Shown in pieces: positions 16,834-28,562 of a stretch of DNA of 64,000 nucleotides. Where the stretch lies: positions 1 through 64,000 of the forward strand of contig JBHELO010000014.1 in NCBI GenBank assembly GCA_046263055.1. The letters run 5' to 3'. Source of the stretch: DATAQC01 sp046263055 (lineage in GTDB: Bacteria > Actinomycetota > Acidimicrobiia > Acidimicrobiales > AC-14). Position 1 is the stretch's first letter, and every line of letters starts with the position of its first letter. The notes beneath the pieces were generated by a model that was not told the origin of the DNA, ran no database searches, and saw only the letters and a list, made by a program, of their open reading frames with translations. Made by a program: the position numbers and the translations under genes.

Positions 16834-17586
16834 TCAGACCGGGCGGGTGGGCGGGTCGTTGGCCTTGGTGGCCTCCTCGGGCCGGATGCCGCGCTCGGGC
16901 GTCCCCGGCTTGACGGTGGCCGACGGCGACACGTCCACCAGCCGCACCCCGGGCGCCGTCGCCAGGGCCTGCAGGGCCGGCGCCGGGCCGTGGACGGCCA
17001 CGCCGAACACCAGCGGGCCGTCGGGCTTGAGGCTGGCGATGAGCTTGGTGAGGCGGTCGAGCTCCTGCTGGTAGAAGGCCTTGAACTGGGCGTCGTCCAC
17101 CGTGGGCAGCAGGCGCGCCAGCTCGTCGCGATCGGCCCGCTGGGACGCCGCCTGGGAGTCCACCCACTCGGCCATGGACGTGGTGACGAGGGCCGGCATG
17201 CCCCCGGGCACGGCGGCCAGCAGGGCGGTGACGGGCAGCGACCCCACGGTGGCCCGCGCCTGGGCCTCGGGGACGTAGGAGGTGAACGACACCACCGCCA
17301 CCCGGTCACCGGTGGCGGCGGCGAGGGCCACCGACCGGTTGGCGGTGTAGGCGGCCAGGTCATCGTCGGCCTCCGGTCCCAGGCCGGCGGCCGACAGGCC
17401 GGCGGTGGTCGGCGGGGCGGTGACGCCAGGAGCGGACGCCGTGCGGCGGCTGCGCCCGTGGACCGTCACCGCCACCAGGCCGCCGAGGCCGATGACGATC
17501 AGGCTGGTGGCGAACAGCAGGAGGACCCGGCGGGTCGCGGGGTCGTAGCCCCCGGCCGTCGACGATGGGTCAGTCGAGAAGCTCAC
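16834..17586 (-). CDS. Membrane-anchored extracytoplasmic protein, function unknown
   Basis: 250 residues: a short basic N-terminus, one TM segment (RVLLLFATSLIVIGLGGLVA), then a soluble outside domain. The domain has AYTANRSVALAAATGDRVAV, SFTSYVPEAQARA and a helical stretch, and ends in a Pro-rich tail. I do not recognise the family. The GTG start at 17586 overlaps the rluD end by 17 nt, so it is probably the last gene of a dksA-like - lspA - rluD transcript. It could be a cell-envelope protein given that neighbourhood, but that is inference. Confidence 0.7.
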   Translation of the reverse strand: MSFSTDPSSTAGGYDPATRRVLLLFATSLIVIGLGGLVAVTVHGRSRRTASAPGVTAPPTTAGLSAAGLGPEADDDLAAYTANRSVALAAATGDRVAVVSFTSYVPEAQARATVGSLPVTALLAAVPGGMPALVTTSMAEWVDSQAASQRADRDELARLLPTVDDAQFKAFYQQELDRLTKLIASLKPDGPLVFGVAVHGPAPALQALATAPGVRLVDVSPSATVKPGTPERGIRPEEATKANDPPTRPV

Positions 17587-18658
17587 GCGCCTCCACGAGG
17601 TCCGGGGGCAACGGCGACGTCCATCGGGTACGGCGGCCGCCGGCCGGGTGGTCGAAGGCCAGCTCGAAGGCGTGGAGGAAGGGTCGGGCGAGCGGCACCG
17701 CCGGGCGGGCCCCACCGTAGCGGACGTCGCCCACCACCGGGTGGCCGATGGCCGCCAGGTGCACGCGGATCTGGTGGGTCCGACCCGTCTCCAGGCTGCA
17801 CTCCACGATGGTGACGTCGCCACCCGACCCTCCCGGCCGCCCCGCCACCCCCGACGGCCGCACCCGGTGGCGGCTGAGGACTCGGTAGCGGGTTCGCGCC
17901 TCCCGCCCGCCGGCGGAGACCGCCATCTGGGTGCGGTCGCGCGCCGAGCGGCCCACCGGGGCGTCCACCATCCCCGACGGCGACTCCACCGACCCCCACA
18001 CCAGGGCGAGGTAGCGGCGGTCCACGCCCCGAGCCGCCAGCTGGGCCACCAGCGAGTCGTAGGCCAGGGCGCTGCGGGCCACCACCAACAGGCCGGACGT
18101 GCCGGCGTCGAGGCGGTGGACGATCCCCGGGCGGGCGGGGTCCCCGACCGCCGCCATCTCCGGCCACCGGGCCAGGAGGCCGTTGACCAGGGTGCCGCCG
18201 GCGTGGCCGGCGCCGGGGTGAACGACCAGGCCCGGGGGCTTGTCGACCACCACCACGTGCTCGTCCACCGCCACCACCGGCACCTCCACGCCGGGGTCGG
18301 GGCCCACCGCCGGGCGGTCGGCCCGCTCGGCCAGGTCCACCTCCACCACGTCACCCTCGGCCACCCGCACGGAGCGGGTGGTGGCCGTCCGCCCGGCCAC
18401 CCGGACGCCGCCGGCCGTCACCATGGCGGCCACGTCACCCCGGGCCAGGCCCCAGAGCAGGGCCACGACCCGGTCCAGGCGCTCGCCGGCCAGCGCCCGG
18501 GGCACGGCCACCCGCAGGCCGGCGGTCGGAGGCTCGGGGGCCGGGGGCTCCGAGGTCGGCGGCTCGGTGACCGGGGGCTCGGAGGTCGGGGGGTCGGAGG
18601 TCGGGAGGGCGGCAGGCGGGGCCCGGTCGGGGCCGCCCGGCGCCGGTGGCCCGCTCAC
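17570..18658 (-). CDS. rluD: RluA/RluD-family 23S rRNA pseudouridine synthase
   Basis: Converts specific uridines of 23S rRNA to pseudouridine. An S4-like RNA-binding segment ([19 protein letters not shown]) precedes the catalytic motif [16 protein letters not shown] with the active Asp. [20 protein letters not shown] follows. Length 362 aa from GTG 18658, which overlaps the lspA stop as GTGA. The first ~50 residues are a Pro/Ser/Thr/Glu-rich repeat (PPTSEPP units), absent from most relatives and likely a disordered linker. The order lspA-rluD is widely conserved. Confidence 0.95.
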   Translation of the reverse strand: MSGPPAPGGPDRAPPAALPTSDPPTSEPPVTEPPTSEPPAPEPPTAGLRVAVPRALAGERLDRVVALLWGLARGDVAAMVTAGGVRVAGRTATTRSVRVAEGDVVEVDLAERADRPAVGPDPGVEVPVVAVDEHVVVVDKPPGLVVHPGAGHAGGTLVNGLLARWPEMAAVGDPARPGIVHRLDAGTSGLLVVARSALAYDSLVAQLAARGVDRRYLALVWGSVESPSGMVDAPVGRSARDRTQMAVSAGGREARTRYRVLSRHRVRPSGVAGRPGGSGGDVTIVECSLETGRTHQIRVHLAAIGHPVVGDVRYGGARPAVPLARPFLHAFELAFDHPAGGRRTRWTSPLPPDLVEARELLD

Positions 18659-19164
18659 CCTTGTCGGTCGCCCGACCGCCAACCCCTCCACACCAGCACC
18701 AGGCAGCCGCAGGTGATGGCGGCGTCGGCCAGGTTGAAGACCGGCCACCACCGCAGGTCGACGAAGTCCACCACCGCCCCCCGCAACGCCCCGGGCGAGC
18801 GGAAGAGGCGGTCGGCCAGGTTGCCCAGCGCGCCGCCCAGCACCAGCCCGGCGGCCACCGCCGGCAGGGGCAGCCGGACCGCCTCGGTGCGCCCCACCAG
18901 GAGGACGACCAGGGCCACCGCCCCCAAGGCCAGGAAGGGCACCACGGCGCCGCCCAGCCCGAAGGCGGCGGCGCGGTTGCGGGTCAGGGCCAGCCGCACC
19001 GGCCCCACCAGGTACCGGGGGCCGTCGGCCAGCGCCGAGAGGGCCCAGGCCTTGGTGGCCTGGTCGGCGGCCACCACCCCGCCGGTGACCGACAGAACGA
19101 GCAGGATCCGACGAGGGCCGGCGGCGTCCGGACGCTCGGCCGGACGGCGGGACGCCGGCGTCAA
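18655..19164 (-). CDS. lspA: Prolipoprotein signal peptidase II
   Basis: Inner-membrane aspartyl protease that removes signal peptides from diacylated prolipoproteins. The family motifs are present: ADQATKAW in or after TM1, [21 protein letters not shown] with the first catalytic Asp, and VVDFVDL...FNLADAAI with the second. Four TM segments, about 169 aa. No ATG is suitably placed; TTG 19164, with GGGGAG about 10 nt upstream, was chosen. The start is uncertain by up to ~10 codons. Its stop overlaps the rluD start. Confidence 0.93.
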   Translation of the reverse strand: MTPASRRPAERPDAAGPRRILLVLSVTGGVVAADQATKAWALSALADGPRYLVGPVRLALTRNRAAAFGLGGAVVPFLALGAVALVVLLVGRTEAVRLPLPAVAAGLVLGGALGNLADRLFRSPGALRGAVVDFVDLRWWPVFNLADAAITCGCLVLVWRGWRSGDRQG

Positions 19165-19183
19165 CCCGACCGGCCGCTCCCCT

Positions 19184-19765
19184 TCAGCGACGCGACAGCC
19201 CCCCGCTCTTGCACGCCACGCACAGGGCGGCGGCGGGCATGGCCTTGAGCCGGGCCCGGGGGATCGGCTGGCCGCACTGCTCGCAGGTGCCGTAGGTGCC
19301 GGCCTCCACCTTGGCGAGGGCGCGGTCCACCTCGTCGGCCGCCGCCCGGGCCTGGGCCGACAGGGCGAGGTCGCGCTCGCGCTCCACGTTGAGGGTGCCG
19401 CCCTCGCCCGACTCCTCGTCGAACTGGGTGTCACCCGGCTCCATCTCCTCGGCCAGCTGCTCGGCCTCGGCCCGCAGCGTCTCCGCCTGGCGCAACGACG
19501 CCTCCCGCTCGGCCAGCAGGAGGGACCGTTGCTCGTCGAGGAAGCGGTCAGCGGTCACCGCACCGCCGTTCGGCCGGGCCGCCGTGGCCGTGGCCTTGGG
19601 CCGGGCGGCGGTCGGGTCGGCCTTCGGTGGCGACGCCCTCCTGGCGGGCGCCGCGCCCTCGGCGGCGGGCGCCCGAGACCGGGAGGAGCGGGTCTTGGGC
19701 GAGGCGCTCGCCGAGCGGGCCGGAGAGGTGGGCGAGGTGGGCGCGGTCTTGGACGGCTTCGGCAT
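19184..19765 (-). CDS. DksA/TraR-type C4 zinc-finger protein with long basic N-terminus
   Basis: 193 aa. The C-terminal half has the TraR/DksA pattern: a coiled-coil segment ([21 protein letters not shown] region), [20 protein letters not shown] and LCVACK, a four-Cys zinc finger expected near the RNA polymerase secondary channel. The first ~70 residues are Ala/Pro/Ser/Lys/Arg-rich and low complexity, probably disordered. It sits directly before lspA and rluD, the usual actinobacterial order. A TAGAAT box is at 19810-19805. Whether it acts on RNA polymerase is inference from the family. Confidence 0.88.
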   Translation of the reverse strand: MPKPSKTAPTSPTSPARSASASPKTRSSRSRAPAAEGAAPARRASPPKADPTAARPKATATAARPNGGAVTADRFLDEQRSLLLAEREASLRQAETLRAEAEQLAEEMEPGDTQFDEESGEGGTLNVERERDLALSAQARAAADEVDRALAKVEAGTYGTCEQCGQPIPRARLKAMPAAALCVACKSGGLSRR

Positions 19766-19804
19766 GGCGCACCGGCTCTGGGGTGGGGGGGCTGAGAGCC
19801 GCGG

Positions 19805-19810
19805 ATTCTA
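19805..19810 (-). promoter_or_regulatory. Candidate -10 box for the dksA-like/lspA/rluD operon
   Basis: TAGAAT on the minus strand, a near-consensus -10, 40 nt upstream of ATG 19765. The -35 region is weak. Confidence 0.5.
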
Positions 19811-19867
19811 CCAGCGGGCCTGCGACACTCCACCCGGGGTCGGAGCCCGACCGGTGACCTGCGCCGG

Positions 19868-20218
19868 TCACCGGCGACCTTGCGGGCGGGCGTCGGGGCC
19901 GGTGCGGCCGGTGCCCTCCTCCACCGCCCGCTCCAGGCGGCGGCGGAACTCCTGGGGCTCCAGGCCGGTGAGCTTGAACCGCTTCTCCTGGCTCCTCTCG
20001 CCTCCCACCAGCTCGGTGGCGGCCGCCGAGAACGTCTCCGCGAGCAGCGCTGCGCAGGCGGCGTTGGCCCGGCCGCCCTCGGGCGGAGCCGCCACCCGCA
20101 CCTTGAGGGCGGTGCCGTGGCGACCGACAACCGCCGTCCGGCCGGCGCCCGGCTGCACATGCACGCGCAGGACCACGGCGTCGTCGGCGGCGGCGGTGAA
20201 GAGCTCGTCCACGTCCAT
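19868..20218 (-). CDS. DUF167/YggU-family protein
   Basis: Small protein (116 aa from ATG 20218) of the YggU/DUF167 family, function unknown. The motif LRVHVQPGAGRTAVVG, then LKVRVAAPPEGGRANAAC and GERSQEKRFKLTG, covers the whole family fold. GTG 20260 would add 14 residues but lacks a better ribosome site. The C-terminus is an extra Arg/Glu-rich tail. Divergent from ileS. Confidence 0.88.
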   Translation of the reverse strand: MDVDELFTAAADDAVVLRVHVQPGAGRTAVVGRHGTALKVRVAAPPEGGRANAACAALLAETFSAAATELVGGERSQEKRFKLTGLEPQEFRRRLERAVEEGTGRTGPDARPQGRR

Positions 20219-20316
20219 GCCGCCGCTGTTTCTATCGCGCCCCCGACGGCCGAGGCTCACCGGTCGCCGGTGGCCACGGTCGGCGCAATGGGCCCGGCGC
20301 CCGGCGGGGCGGGCCG

Positions 20317-20322
20317 TATCGT
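20317..20322 (+). promoter_or_regulatory. Leaderless-type -10 box for ileS
   Basis: TATCGT is followed by 6 nt and the ATG at 20329. No T-box leader, common for ileS in other Gram-positives, would fit between promoter and gene. Confidence 0.5.
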
Positions 20323-20328
20323 GGGCTG

Positions 20329-23607
<3,279 letters not shown>

Positions 23608-23654
23608 GGGAGGCGGTGCCCTCGGCGCCGATGGTGGCCGTGAGCCTCCCGCGG

Positions 23655-24938
23655 TCAGCGGCGCTTGGTGGCCCGCTTGGCGGCCGCGGCCTTCTTGGCG
23701 GCGCCCGCCTTGGTGGGAGATCCACCCTTGATCGGGCCGGCGTCCCGTCCCGGGCGGCGGGCCGGGGCGGCCGGAGCCTTCGTGGCGGGCGCGGCCCGGG
23801 TGGTCCCGCGCTTGGCGGCCGGTGCCTCGGCGGGAGCGGCTGCTCCCCCGGCGGCCGCCGTCGTGCGCACCGAGCCAGCCCGCTTGGCCGCCGGCGCCTT
23901 CCTGGCGGCCTTCGTGGCCGCGGCCTTCGTTGCGCCGGGCTTCGTTGCGCCGGCCGACTTGGTGGCGGCCGACCTGGTGGCGGCCGCCTTGGCCGCCGAG
24001 CGGCGGCCGCCCGCCTTGGCCGGCGGCACCACCAGGGCCTCGGCCTCCGGGGGCGCCTCCTCGATGAGGCGGTCGACGCGGTTGAGGACCATGGCCCGCC
24101 GGGCGCCCTGCTCCTCGCGGGCCCGGACGGTGCGGAGCTCGGCCACACTCAGATCGGGCAGGCGACCGAGCACCTCCAGCGCCCGCAGGTCGTCGTAGTC
24201 GGGGATCGGGAAGGCACCGGTGGCGGGGACGGCGGCCGCCCCGGCCGGCGGTCCGGGAGCGGGCGTCTCGGCGTCCACCTCGGGCGTGCCGTCTCCGACG
24301 GAGTCGTCCCAGCCCTCGTCTCCGGCGTCCCAGCCCTCCGCCTCCCGTGCGGCCATGGCCTCGTCGACCCGGTTGAGGATCATGAACCGGTTCTTGCCGG
24401 CCTGCTCGCGGCCCTTGACCGCCTCCAACTGGTCGGGCGTGAGGTCGGCCAGCATCGGCAGGATCTCCGTGGCCCGCAGCCGGTCGTAGTCGTGGATGGG
24501 GAAGGGATCGCCGGTGGCGACCGCTTCCTCGATCTCGGCCTGGTCCAGTGACTCGGTGCGGTCGGCACCACCGGCCGCGCCACCGGCGGCGACGCCGGCC
24601 AGCACCGGCTCGCGCTCCGGCTGCACCGGCGGGGGTGGCGGGGGTGGCGGGGGCGTGGCGGAGTCGGGCGCCGGCGGGTCTCCCTGCCACGACGCCGGGG
24701 CCGGCTCGTCCCGCCTCATCGCCCCCACCGCGCTTTCGGCCAGGCGTCGGCCGGCGCCCGGCCCGCCCGTCGCGGCGCGGGACTCGGGCCGGCCGCGCAC
24801 GACGGCGACGAAGAGCACCACGCCGGCCAGGAGGCTGCAGGCGATCGACACGTAGATGAACGTGAGCCCCGACTGCAGCAACCCGATCACCAACGTGATG
24901 GCCGCCACCACGACGAGGACGAAGCTCACCAGGACCAC
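23655..24938 (-). CDS. Two-TM protein with duplicated domain and histone-H1-like tail
   Basis: 427 residues. Two N-terminal TM segments (~3-22 and ~25-47) precede a Pro-rich linker with an eight-or-more Pro run. Two copies of a ~48-residue domain follow (145-192 and 243-290), each with the pattern FPI.DYD.LRA.E.L..L.DL....L..V..RE..G..R.M.LNRVD. Residues ~307-427 are a Lys/Ala/Arg-rich tail with AAKAAATKxA-type repeats like histone H1, ending KRATKRR. The repeated domain resembles short modules in some actinobacterial proteins, but I cannot name it. It occupies the position after yggT where relatives usually have divIVA. It may tether DNA or polyanions to the membrane; that is inference. Confidence 0.85.
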   Translation of the reverse strand: MVLVSFVLVVVAAITLVIGLLQSGLTFIYVSIACSLLAGVVLFVAVVRGRPESRAATGGPGAGRRLAESAVGAMRRDEPAPASWQGDPPAPDSATPPPPPPPPPVQPEREPVLAGVAAGGAAGGADRTESLDQAEIEEAVATGDPFPIHDYDRLRATEILPMLADLTPDQLEAVKGREQAGKNRFMILNRVDEAMAAREAEGWDAGDEGWDDSVGDGTPEVDAETPAPGPPAGAAAVPATGAFPIPDYDDLRALEVLGRLPDLSVAELRTVRAREEQGARRAMVLNRVDRLIEEAPPEAEALVVPPAKAGGRRSAAKAAATRSAATKSAGATKPGATKAAATKAARKAPAAKRAGSVRTTAAAGGAAAPAEAPAAKRGTTRAAPATKAPAAPARRPGRDAGPIKGGSPTKAGAAKKAAAAKRATKRR

Positions 24939-25001
24939 AAGTCACCATCCCATCGGTCGGATGTCCCGGGCGGCGCGCGCCGTGTCACGGTGCGACCGCC
25001 T

Positions 25002-25022
25002 CCGCCGATGCTAATCCGGCGG
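25002..25022 (-). promoter_or_regulatory. Palindrome enclosing a -10-like box upstream of the H1-tail gene
   Basis: CCGCCG (25002-25007) and CGGCGG (25017-25022) flank TAGCAT on the minus strand (25013-25008), about 70 nt upstream of ATG 24938. This is a plausible operator/promoter in the 113-nt gap after yggT. Confidence 0.4.
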
Positions 25023-25051
25023 TCAGCAGCCGCGATCAGCCGCCGTCGACG

Positions 25052-25321
25052 TCAGAGCGTCGGGCAGCCTAGGAGGCTGAGCACGAAGTACATGACGAGG
25101 ATCACGATGATCGGCGAGAAGTCGAATCCCATCCCCCCCGCACCCATGGGGGGAAGGACCCGCCGGATGGGCCCGAGCACCGGCTCGGTGATCGTGTACA
25201 CGAGCCGGCGGATGGAGTCGACGAGCGATCCCTGCTCGCTCGGGAACCACGATAGTACGACCCCGACGAAGATGGCCACCAGGTAGGCCTGGAGGAGGAG
25301 GCACAGGAGGTGGCTGACCAC
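25052..25321 (-). CDS. YggT-family membrane protein
   Basis: 89-residue inner-membrane protein with two hydrophobic segments (HLLCLLLQAYLVAIFVGVVL and FSPIIVILVMYFVLSLLG) around the family loop ITEPVLGPIRRVLPP. In actinobacteria it sits next to sepF (sometimes called sepG) and is linked to septum assembly. It starts 1 nt after the sepF stop, so it is co-transcribed and probably coupled. Confidence 0.93.
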   Translation of the reverse strand: MVSHLLCLLLQAYLVAIFVGVVLSWFPSEQGSLVDSIRRLVYTITEPVLGPIRRVLPPMGAGGMGFDFSPIIVILVMYFVLSLLGCPTL

Positions 25322-25322
25322 G

Positions 25323-25850
25323 TCAGGTGCGGTACAGCCCGCGCTCCTGCAGGCGCCGCTTCTCCTCGGCCGGGAGCTCCACGTTGGACGGCGTGAGCAG
25401 GAAGACCTGCTCGGCGACCCGTTCCATCTGCCCCCCCAGCCCGTAGGTCAGCCCGCTGGAGAAGTCGATGAGCCGCCGGGAGAGGTCGCGGTTGACGCCC
25501 TGGAGGTTGACGATGACCGGCTGGTTGGCCTTGAGCTTGTCCCCGATCTCCTGGGCGTCGTTGAAGCCGTCGGGGGCCACCACGTGGACCTTGGGGTGCG
25601 AGGTGGTCACAATGGGGCGGACGACGGCCGGGCGCTGGATGGTAATGCCGCTGTCCGACACCGGCTCACGGGGCAAGGTGCGGACGCCTCCAACGGGCTC
25701 GGGCTCGTATCCGGGTTCCACCATCGCCTGACGCCGCGAGACGGGACCGGGCGCGGGTGCGGGCATCTCCTCGTACGGCTCGTACTCCTCGTATTCCTCG
25801 TCGTCGACGAGACCGAGGTACACCATCGTTCGTCGCCAGATCGATGCCAT
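25323..25850 (-). CDS. sepF: Cell division protein SepF
   Basis: Membrane anchor and bundling factor for FtsZ; it replaces FtsA in actinobacteria. The N-terminal amphipathic helix ASIWRRTMVYLGLV binds membrane. A Glu/Pro-rich linker follows, then the globular core (KVHVVAPDGFNDAQEIGDKL, PVIVNLQGVNRDLSRRLIDF, GLTYGLGG, VFLLTPSNVEL). ATG 25850 was chosen because AGGAGG lies 9 nt upstream; a GTG two codons earlier is only 3 nt from it. A TAGGCT box inside the end of yggS suggests a promoter of its own. Confidence 0.97.
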   Translation of the reverse strand: MASIWRRTMVYLGLVDDEEYEEYEPYEEMPAPAPGPVSRRQAMVEPGYEPEPVGGVRTLPREPVSDSGITIQRPAVVRPIVTTSHPKVHVVAPDGFNDAQEIGDKLKANQPVIVNLQGVNRDLSRRLIDFSSGLTYGLGGQMERVAEQVFLLTPSNVELPAEEKRRLQERGLYRT

Positions 25851-25875
25851 CTGCACAAGCCTCCTTGGCGTTGCC

Positions 25876-25881
25876 AGCCTA
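25876..25881 (-). promoter_or_regulatory. Candidate -10 box for sepF-yggT
   Basis: TAGGCT on the minus strand, overlapping the last codon of yggS, 25 nt upstream of the sepF start. Confidence 0.4.
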
Positions 25882-26550
25882 TCGTCGCAGGTCGGGGGGG
25901 CCGAGTCGTGGACCGAAGAGGCCGCGGCCGATGCGCACCATCGTCGACCCCTCCCGCACCGCCACCTCCAGGTCGTCGGTCATCCCCAGAGAGCGCACGG
26001 CCAGGCCGAGCCGGTCGGCGAGGGCGACGAGGGACCGGAACCCGGGCCGGGCGGCCTCGGGGGGGCCCGACGGTCCCACCGCCATGAGCCCGGCCACGTC
26101 CAGGCCCAGGGCCCGCAGCCCGTCCACCAGCGCCGCCGCGTCGGCCGGCGCGCACCCGTTCTTGGCCGCCTCACCGGAGACGTTCACCTGGACCAGCACC
26201 GACGCCCCGGGGTGGCGGCGGCCGATCTCCTGGCCGGCGGCCATGCGGTCCACGCCCTGCCACAGGTCGACGGCCGCCGCCATGGACCGCACCTTGTTGC
26301 GCTGGACGTGACCGAGGAAGTGGACCCTGCCGCGGCCGGCGACGGCCGCCGCCGTGGCCGCCACCTCGGCCGCGTAGTTCTCACCCACGTCGTCCAGGCC
26401 GGCCTCCAGGGCGGCTCGCGCCGCCGAGGGACCGTGGCCCTTGGTCACCGCCACCACGGTGACGTGGCCGGGCGCCGCCCCGGCGGCGGCGATGCGGTCC
26501 CGCACGACATCCAGGCGGGCCGCCACCTCGGCGGGGGTGACGGCCGTCAC
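25879..26550 (-). CDS. yggS: YggS-family PLP homeostasis protein
   Basis: PLP-binding protein of alanine-racemase N-terminal fold that buffers pyridoxal phosphate (PLPBP/YggS). VVAVTKGHGPSAARAAL carries the PLP Lys (VTK). GENYAAEV, HFLGHVQRNKVR, VLVQVNVSGEAAKNG and LGMTDDLEVAVREGSTMVRIG are all canonical. Length 223 aa. The GTG start at 26550 is 4 nt from the pgeF stop. Its position between pgeF and sepF is conserved in Gram-positive division clusters. Confidence 0.96.
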   Translation of the reverse strand: MTAVTPAEVAARLDVVRDRIAAAGAAPGHVTVVAVTKGHGPSAARAALEAGLDDVGENYAAEVAATAAAVAGRGRVHFLGHVQRNKVRSMAAAVDLWQGVDRMAAGQEIGRRHPGASVLVQVNVSGEAAKNGCAPADAAALVDGLRALGLDVAGLMAVGPSGPPEAARPGFRSLVALADRLGLAVRSLGMTDDLEVAVREGSTMVRIGRGLFGPRLGPPDLRR

Positions 26551-26554
26551 CCGG

Positions 26555-27235
26555 TCACCGCCACACCACCGCCGCCTGGCGCTCGGTCTGGCCCCGGGCC
26601 CGCCAGGAGTACCACCCCGGCCCGCATGCGGTGCAGGCCGCGTGCTGGTCATCGACGTCGACGACGCCGGCCCGTCCGAGGGAGGCACGGACGCCGGCCA
26701 CCAGGTCGAGCGCCGGGCGCCCGTCGGCGGTGGCCCCCCGCACGCCGGGGCCCACCCGCGCCGCCAGCGCGACGAGCTCGGCCTCCCCGAACTCGTAGCA
26801 GCCGGTGCCGATGCAAGGCCCGACCACCGCCTGCAGGCGGCCTGCGCCCAGGCCCCGCAGGGCACCGACCGTCCGCTCCAGCACCCCGGCGGCCAGGCCC
26901 CTCCAGCCGGCGTGGGCCACGCCCACCACACCCTCGGGGCTGGCCAGCACCACCGGCGCGCAGTCGGCGGTGAGGACGGCCAGGGCGCACCCGGGGGTGG
27001 CGGTGACCAGGGCGTCGCCGGTGACACCGACGGCGGCGGCGGGCGCGTCCACGGTGACGACCACCGGCCCGTGGACCTGGCGGAGCCACGTCCACGGGAG
27101 ATCGACGACGGCCCGCCGGCGGGCTGCCACCGGTGGGTCGACGTCGGGCATGTACCGCCCGCCGTGGCCCATGTCGCCCTCGGCGGTGCCCGTGAACACC
27201 GCCCGGGCGCCCCCGGCGAGGGCTACGCCGATCAC
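26555..27235 (-). CDS. pgeF: PgeF/YfiH-family copper/zinc oxidase-like protein
   Basis: 226 aa, multicopper-polyphenol-oxidase (DUF152) fold. Family members act as purine nucleoside phosphorylase/adenosine deaminase or, in E. coli, edit a wrongly built peptidoglycan precursor. Metal ligands are His in LRQVHG, Cys in TADCAPVVL and His in VAHAGWRGL. GPCIGTGCYEFGE follows. The activity of this one is not settled. It lies between ftsZ and yggS, the usual place. The GTG/ATG start at 27235 gives the full family length. Confidence 0.93.
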   Translation of the reverse strand: MIGVALAGGARAVFTGTAEGDMGHGGRYMPDVDPPVAARRRAVVDLPWTWLRQVHGPVVVTVDAPAAAVGVTGDALVTATPGCALAVLTADCAPVVLASPEGVVGVAHAGWRGLAAGVLERTVGALRGLGAGRLQAVVGPCIGTGCYEFGEAELVALAARVGPGVRGATADGRPALDLVAGVRASLGRAGVVDVDDQHAACTACGPGWYSWRARGQTERQAAVVWR

Positions 27236-27287
27236 CCGACCGGGCTCGTGGCGGCGGCGCGCCCGGGATGGGCGGGCGGGGCGGCGC

Positions 27288-28394
27288 CTACTTCAGGAAC
27301 GACGGGACGTCGAAGTCGGCGTCGTCGTCGTCGAGCCCCAGCGGGCCGCGGCCCCGGCCGAACAGGTCGTCGTCCTCCTCGGCACCCAGCCCGAGGGGCG
27401 AGCTGGCCCGGGTGGGCTCGCCCCGGGGCGGCTCCTGGGCCTCGTCCCAGCGGTCGAAGCCGGCGGCGATGACCGTCACCCGGACCTCGTCGCCCAAGGC
27501 GTCGTCGATGACCATGCCGGCGATGATGTTGGCGTCGGGGTGGGCGACGTCGTGGATGATCTCCGCCGCCTCGTTGACCTCGAACAGACCGAGGTCGCTG
27601 CCGCCGGAGATGTTGAGCAGGATGCCGCGCGCCCCCTCGATGGAGGACTCGAGCAGCGGGCTGGAGATGGCGGCCCGGGCGGCGTTGAGGGCCCGGCCCT
27701 CGCCCGAGGCGTACCCGATGCCCATGAGGGCGGACCCGGCGTTGCTCATGACCATCTTCACGTCGGCGAAGTCGGTGTTGATGAGGCCGGGCGTGTTGAT
27801 GAGGTCGGTGATGCCCTGCACGCCCTGGAGGAGGACCTCGTCAGCCATCTTGAAGGCGTTGAGGGCCGAGGTCTTCTCGTTGGAGACGGTGAGCAGCCGG
27901 TCGTTGGGGATGACGATGAGGGTGTCCACCTTCTCCCTGAGGGTGGCGATGCCCTGCTCGGCCTGCACCGCCCGCCGCCGTCCCTCGAAGGCGAAGGGCC
28001 GGGTGACCACGCCCACCGTCAGGGCGCCCAGGGACTTGGCGATCTCGGCGATGACGGGCGCACCACCGGTCCCGGTGCCGCCGCCCTTGCCGGCGGTGAT
28101 GAACACCATGTCGGAGCCCTTCAGCACCTCCTCGATCTCGTCGCGGTGCGCCTCGGCGGCCTGCCGGCCGACATCGGGGTCGCTTCCCGCCCCGAGCCCG
28201 CGGGTCAGCTCCCGGCCGATGTCCAGCTTGACGTCGGCGTCGCTCATCAGCAGCGCCTGGGCGTCGGTGTTCACGGCGATGAACTCCACGCCCTTCAGAC
28301 CGGCGTCGATCATGCGGTTCACGGCGTTCACGCCGCCGCCGCCGATCCCGACCACCTTGATCAGGGCCAGGTAGTTCTGTGGTGCGCCGATCAT
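27288..28394 (-). CDS. ftsZ: Cell division GTPase FtsZ
   Basis: Tubulin-like GTPase that forms the Z ring; 368 aa. The GTP-binding signature is [12 protein letters not shown], and the T7 synergy loop carries [15 protein letters not shown]. After the GTPase core a short acidic linker leads to the C-terminal peptide [12 protein letters not shown], the SepF-binding tail. ATG 28394 is preceded by GGAGGGCAGACC; a longer frame to 28508 lacks such a site. A 168-nt gap to ftsQ, with an AT-rich element, suggests an extra promoter for ftsZ. Confidence 0.99.
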   Translation of the reverse strand: MIGAPQNYLALIKVVGIGGGGVNAVNRMIDAGLKGVEFIAVNTDAQALLMSDADVKLDIGRELTRGLGAGSDPDVGRQAAEAHRDEIEEVLKGSDMVFITAGKGGGTGTGGAPVIAEIAKSLGALTVGVVTRPFAFEGRRRAVQAEQGIATLREKVDTLIVIPNDRLLTVSNEKTSALNAFKMADEVLLQGVQGITDLINTPGLINTDFADVKMVMSNAGSALMGIGYASGEGRALNAARAAISSPLLESSIEGARGILLNISGGSDLGLFEVNEAAEIIHDVAHPDANIIAGMVIDDALGDEVRVTVIAAGFDRWDEAQEPPRGEPTRASSPLGLGAEEDDDLFGRGRGPLGLDDDDADFDVPSFLK

Positions 28395-28510
28395 GGTCTG
28401 CCCTCCGTGGTCGTGCCTCACGGTCACCGGGCGTGACCGATCGGGGACGGGTGCGGGGGCCGAGTGGCGTCGCTGCGTCGTCGACCTCATCCGAACCTCT
28501 ACCTCCACTA

Positions 28511-28534
28511 CAGGTTTATAGTTATGTCAACCTG
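28511..28534 (-). promoter_or_regulatory. AT-rich inverted-repeat element upstream of ftsZ
   Basis: Arms CAGGTT/AACCTG flank a 12-nt A/T-rich centre. On the minus strand it contains TTGACA (28530-28525) and TATAAA (28520-28515), but these are not at -35/-10 spacing to each other. It is one of the few AT-rich patches in the window and lies 117-140 nt upstream of ftsZ. I believe similar elements precede ftsZ in other actinobacteria, but cannot check this here. Confidence 0.5.
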
Positions 28535-28562
28535 CGCCTTGGGTCGACACCCTAGTGGAGGC

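Noticed and set aside
20240..20328. T-box riboswitch for ileS
   Set aside because: The gap is under 120 nt, has no specifier loop or T-box sequence, and the -10 box lies 6 nt from the ATG.
28395..28508. 38-residue N-terminal extension of FtsZ
   Set aside because: Not family-like, Arg/His-rich, and a proper ribosome site precedes ATG 28394.
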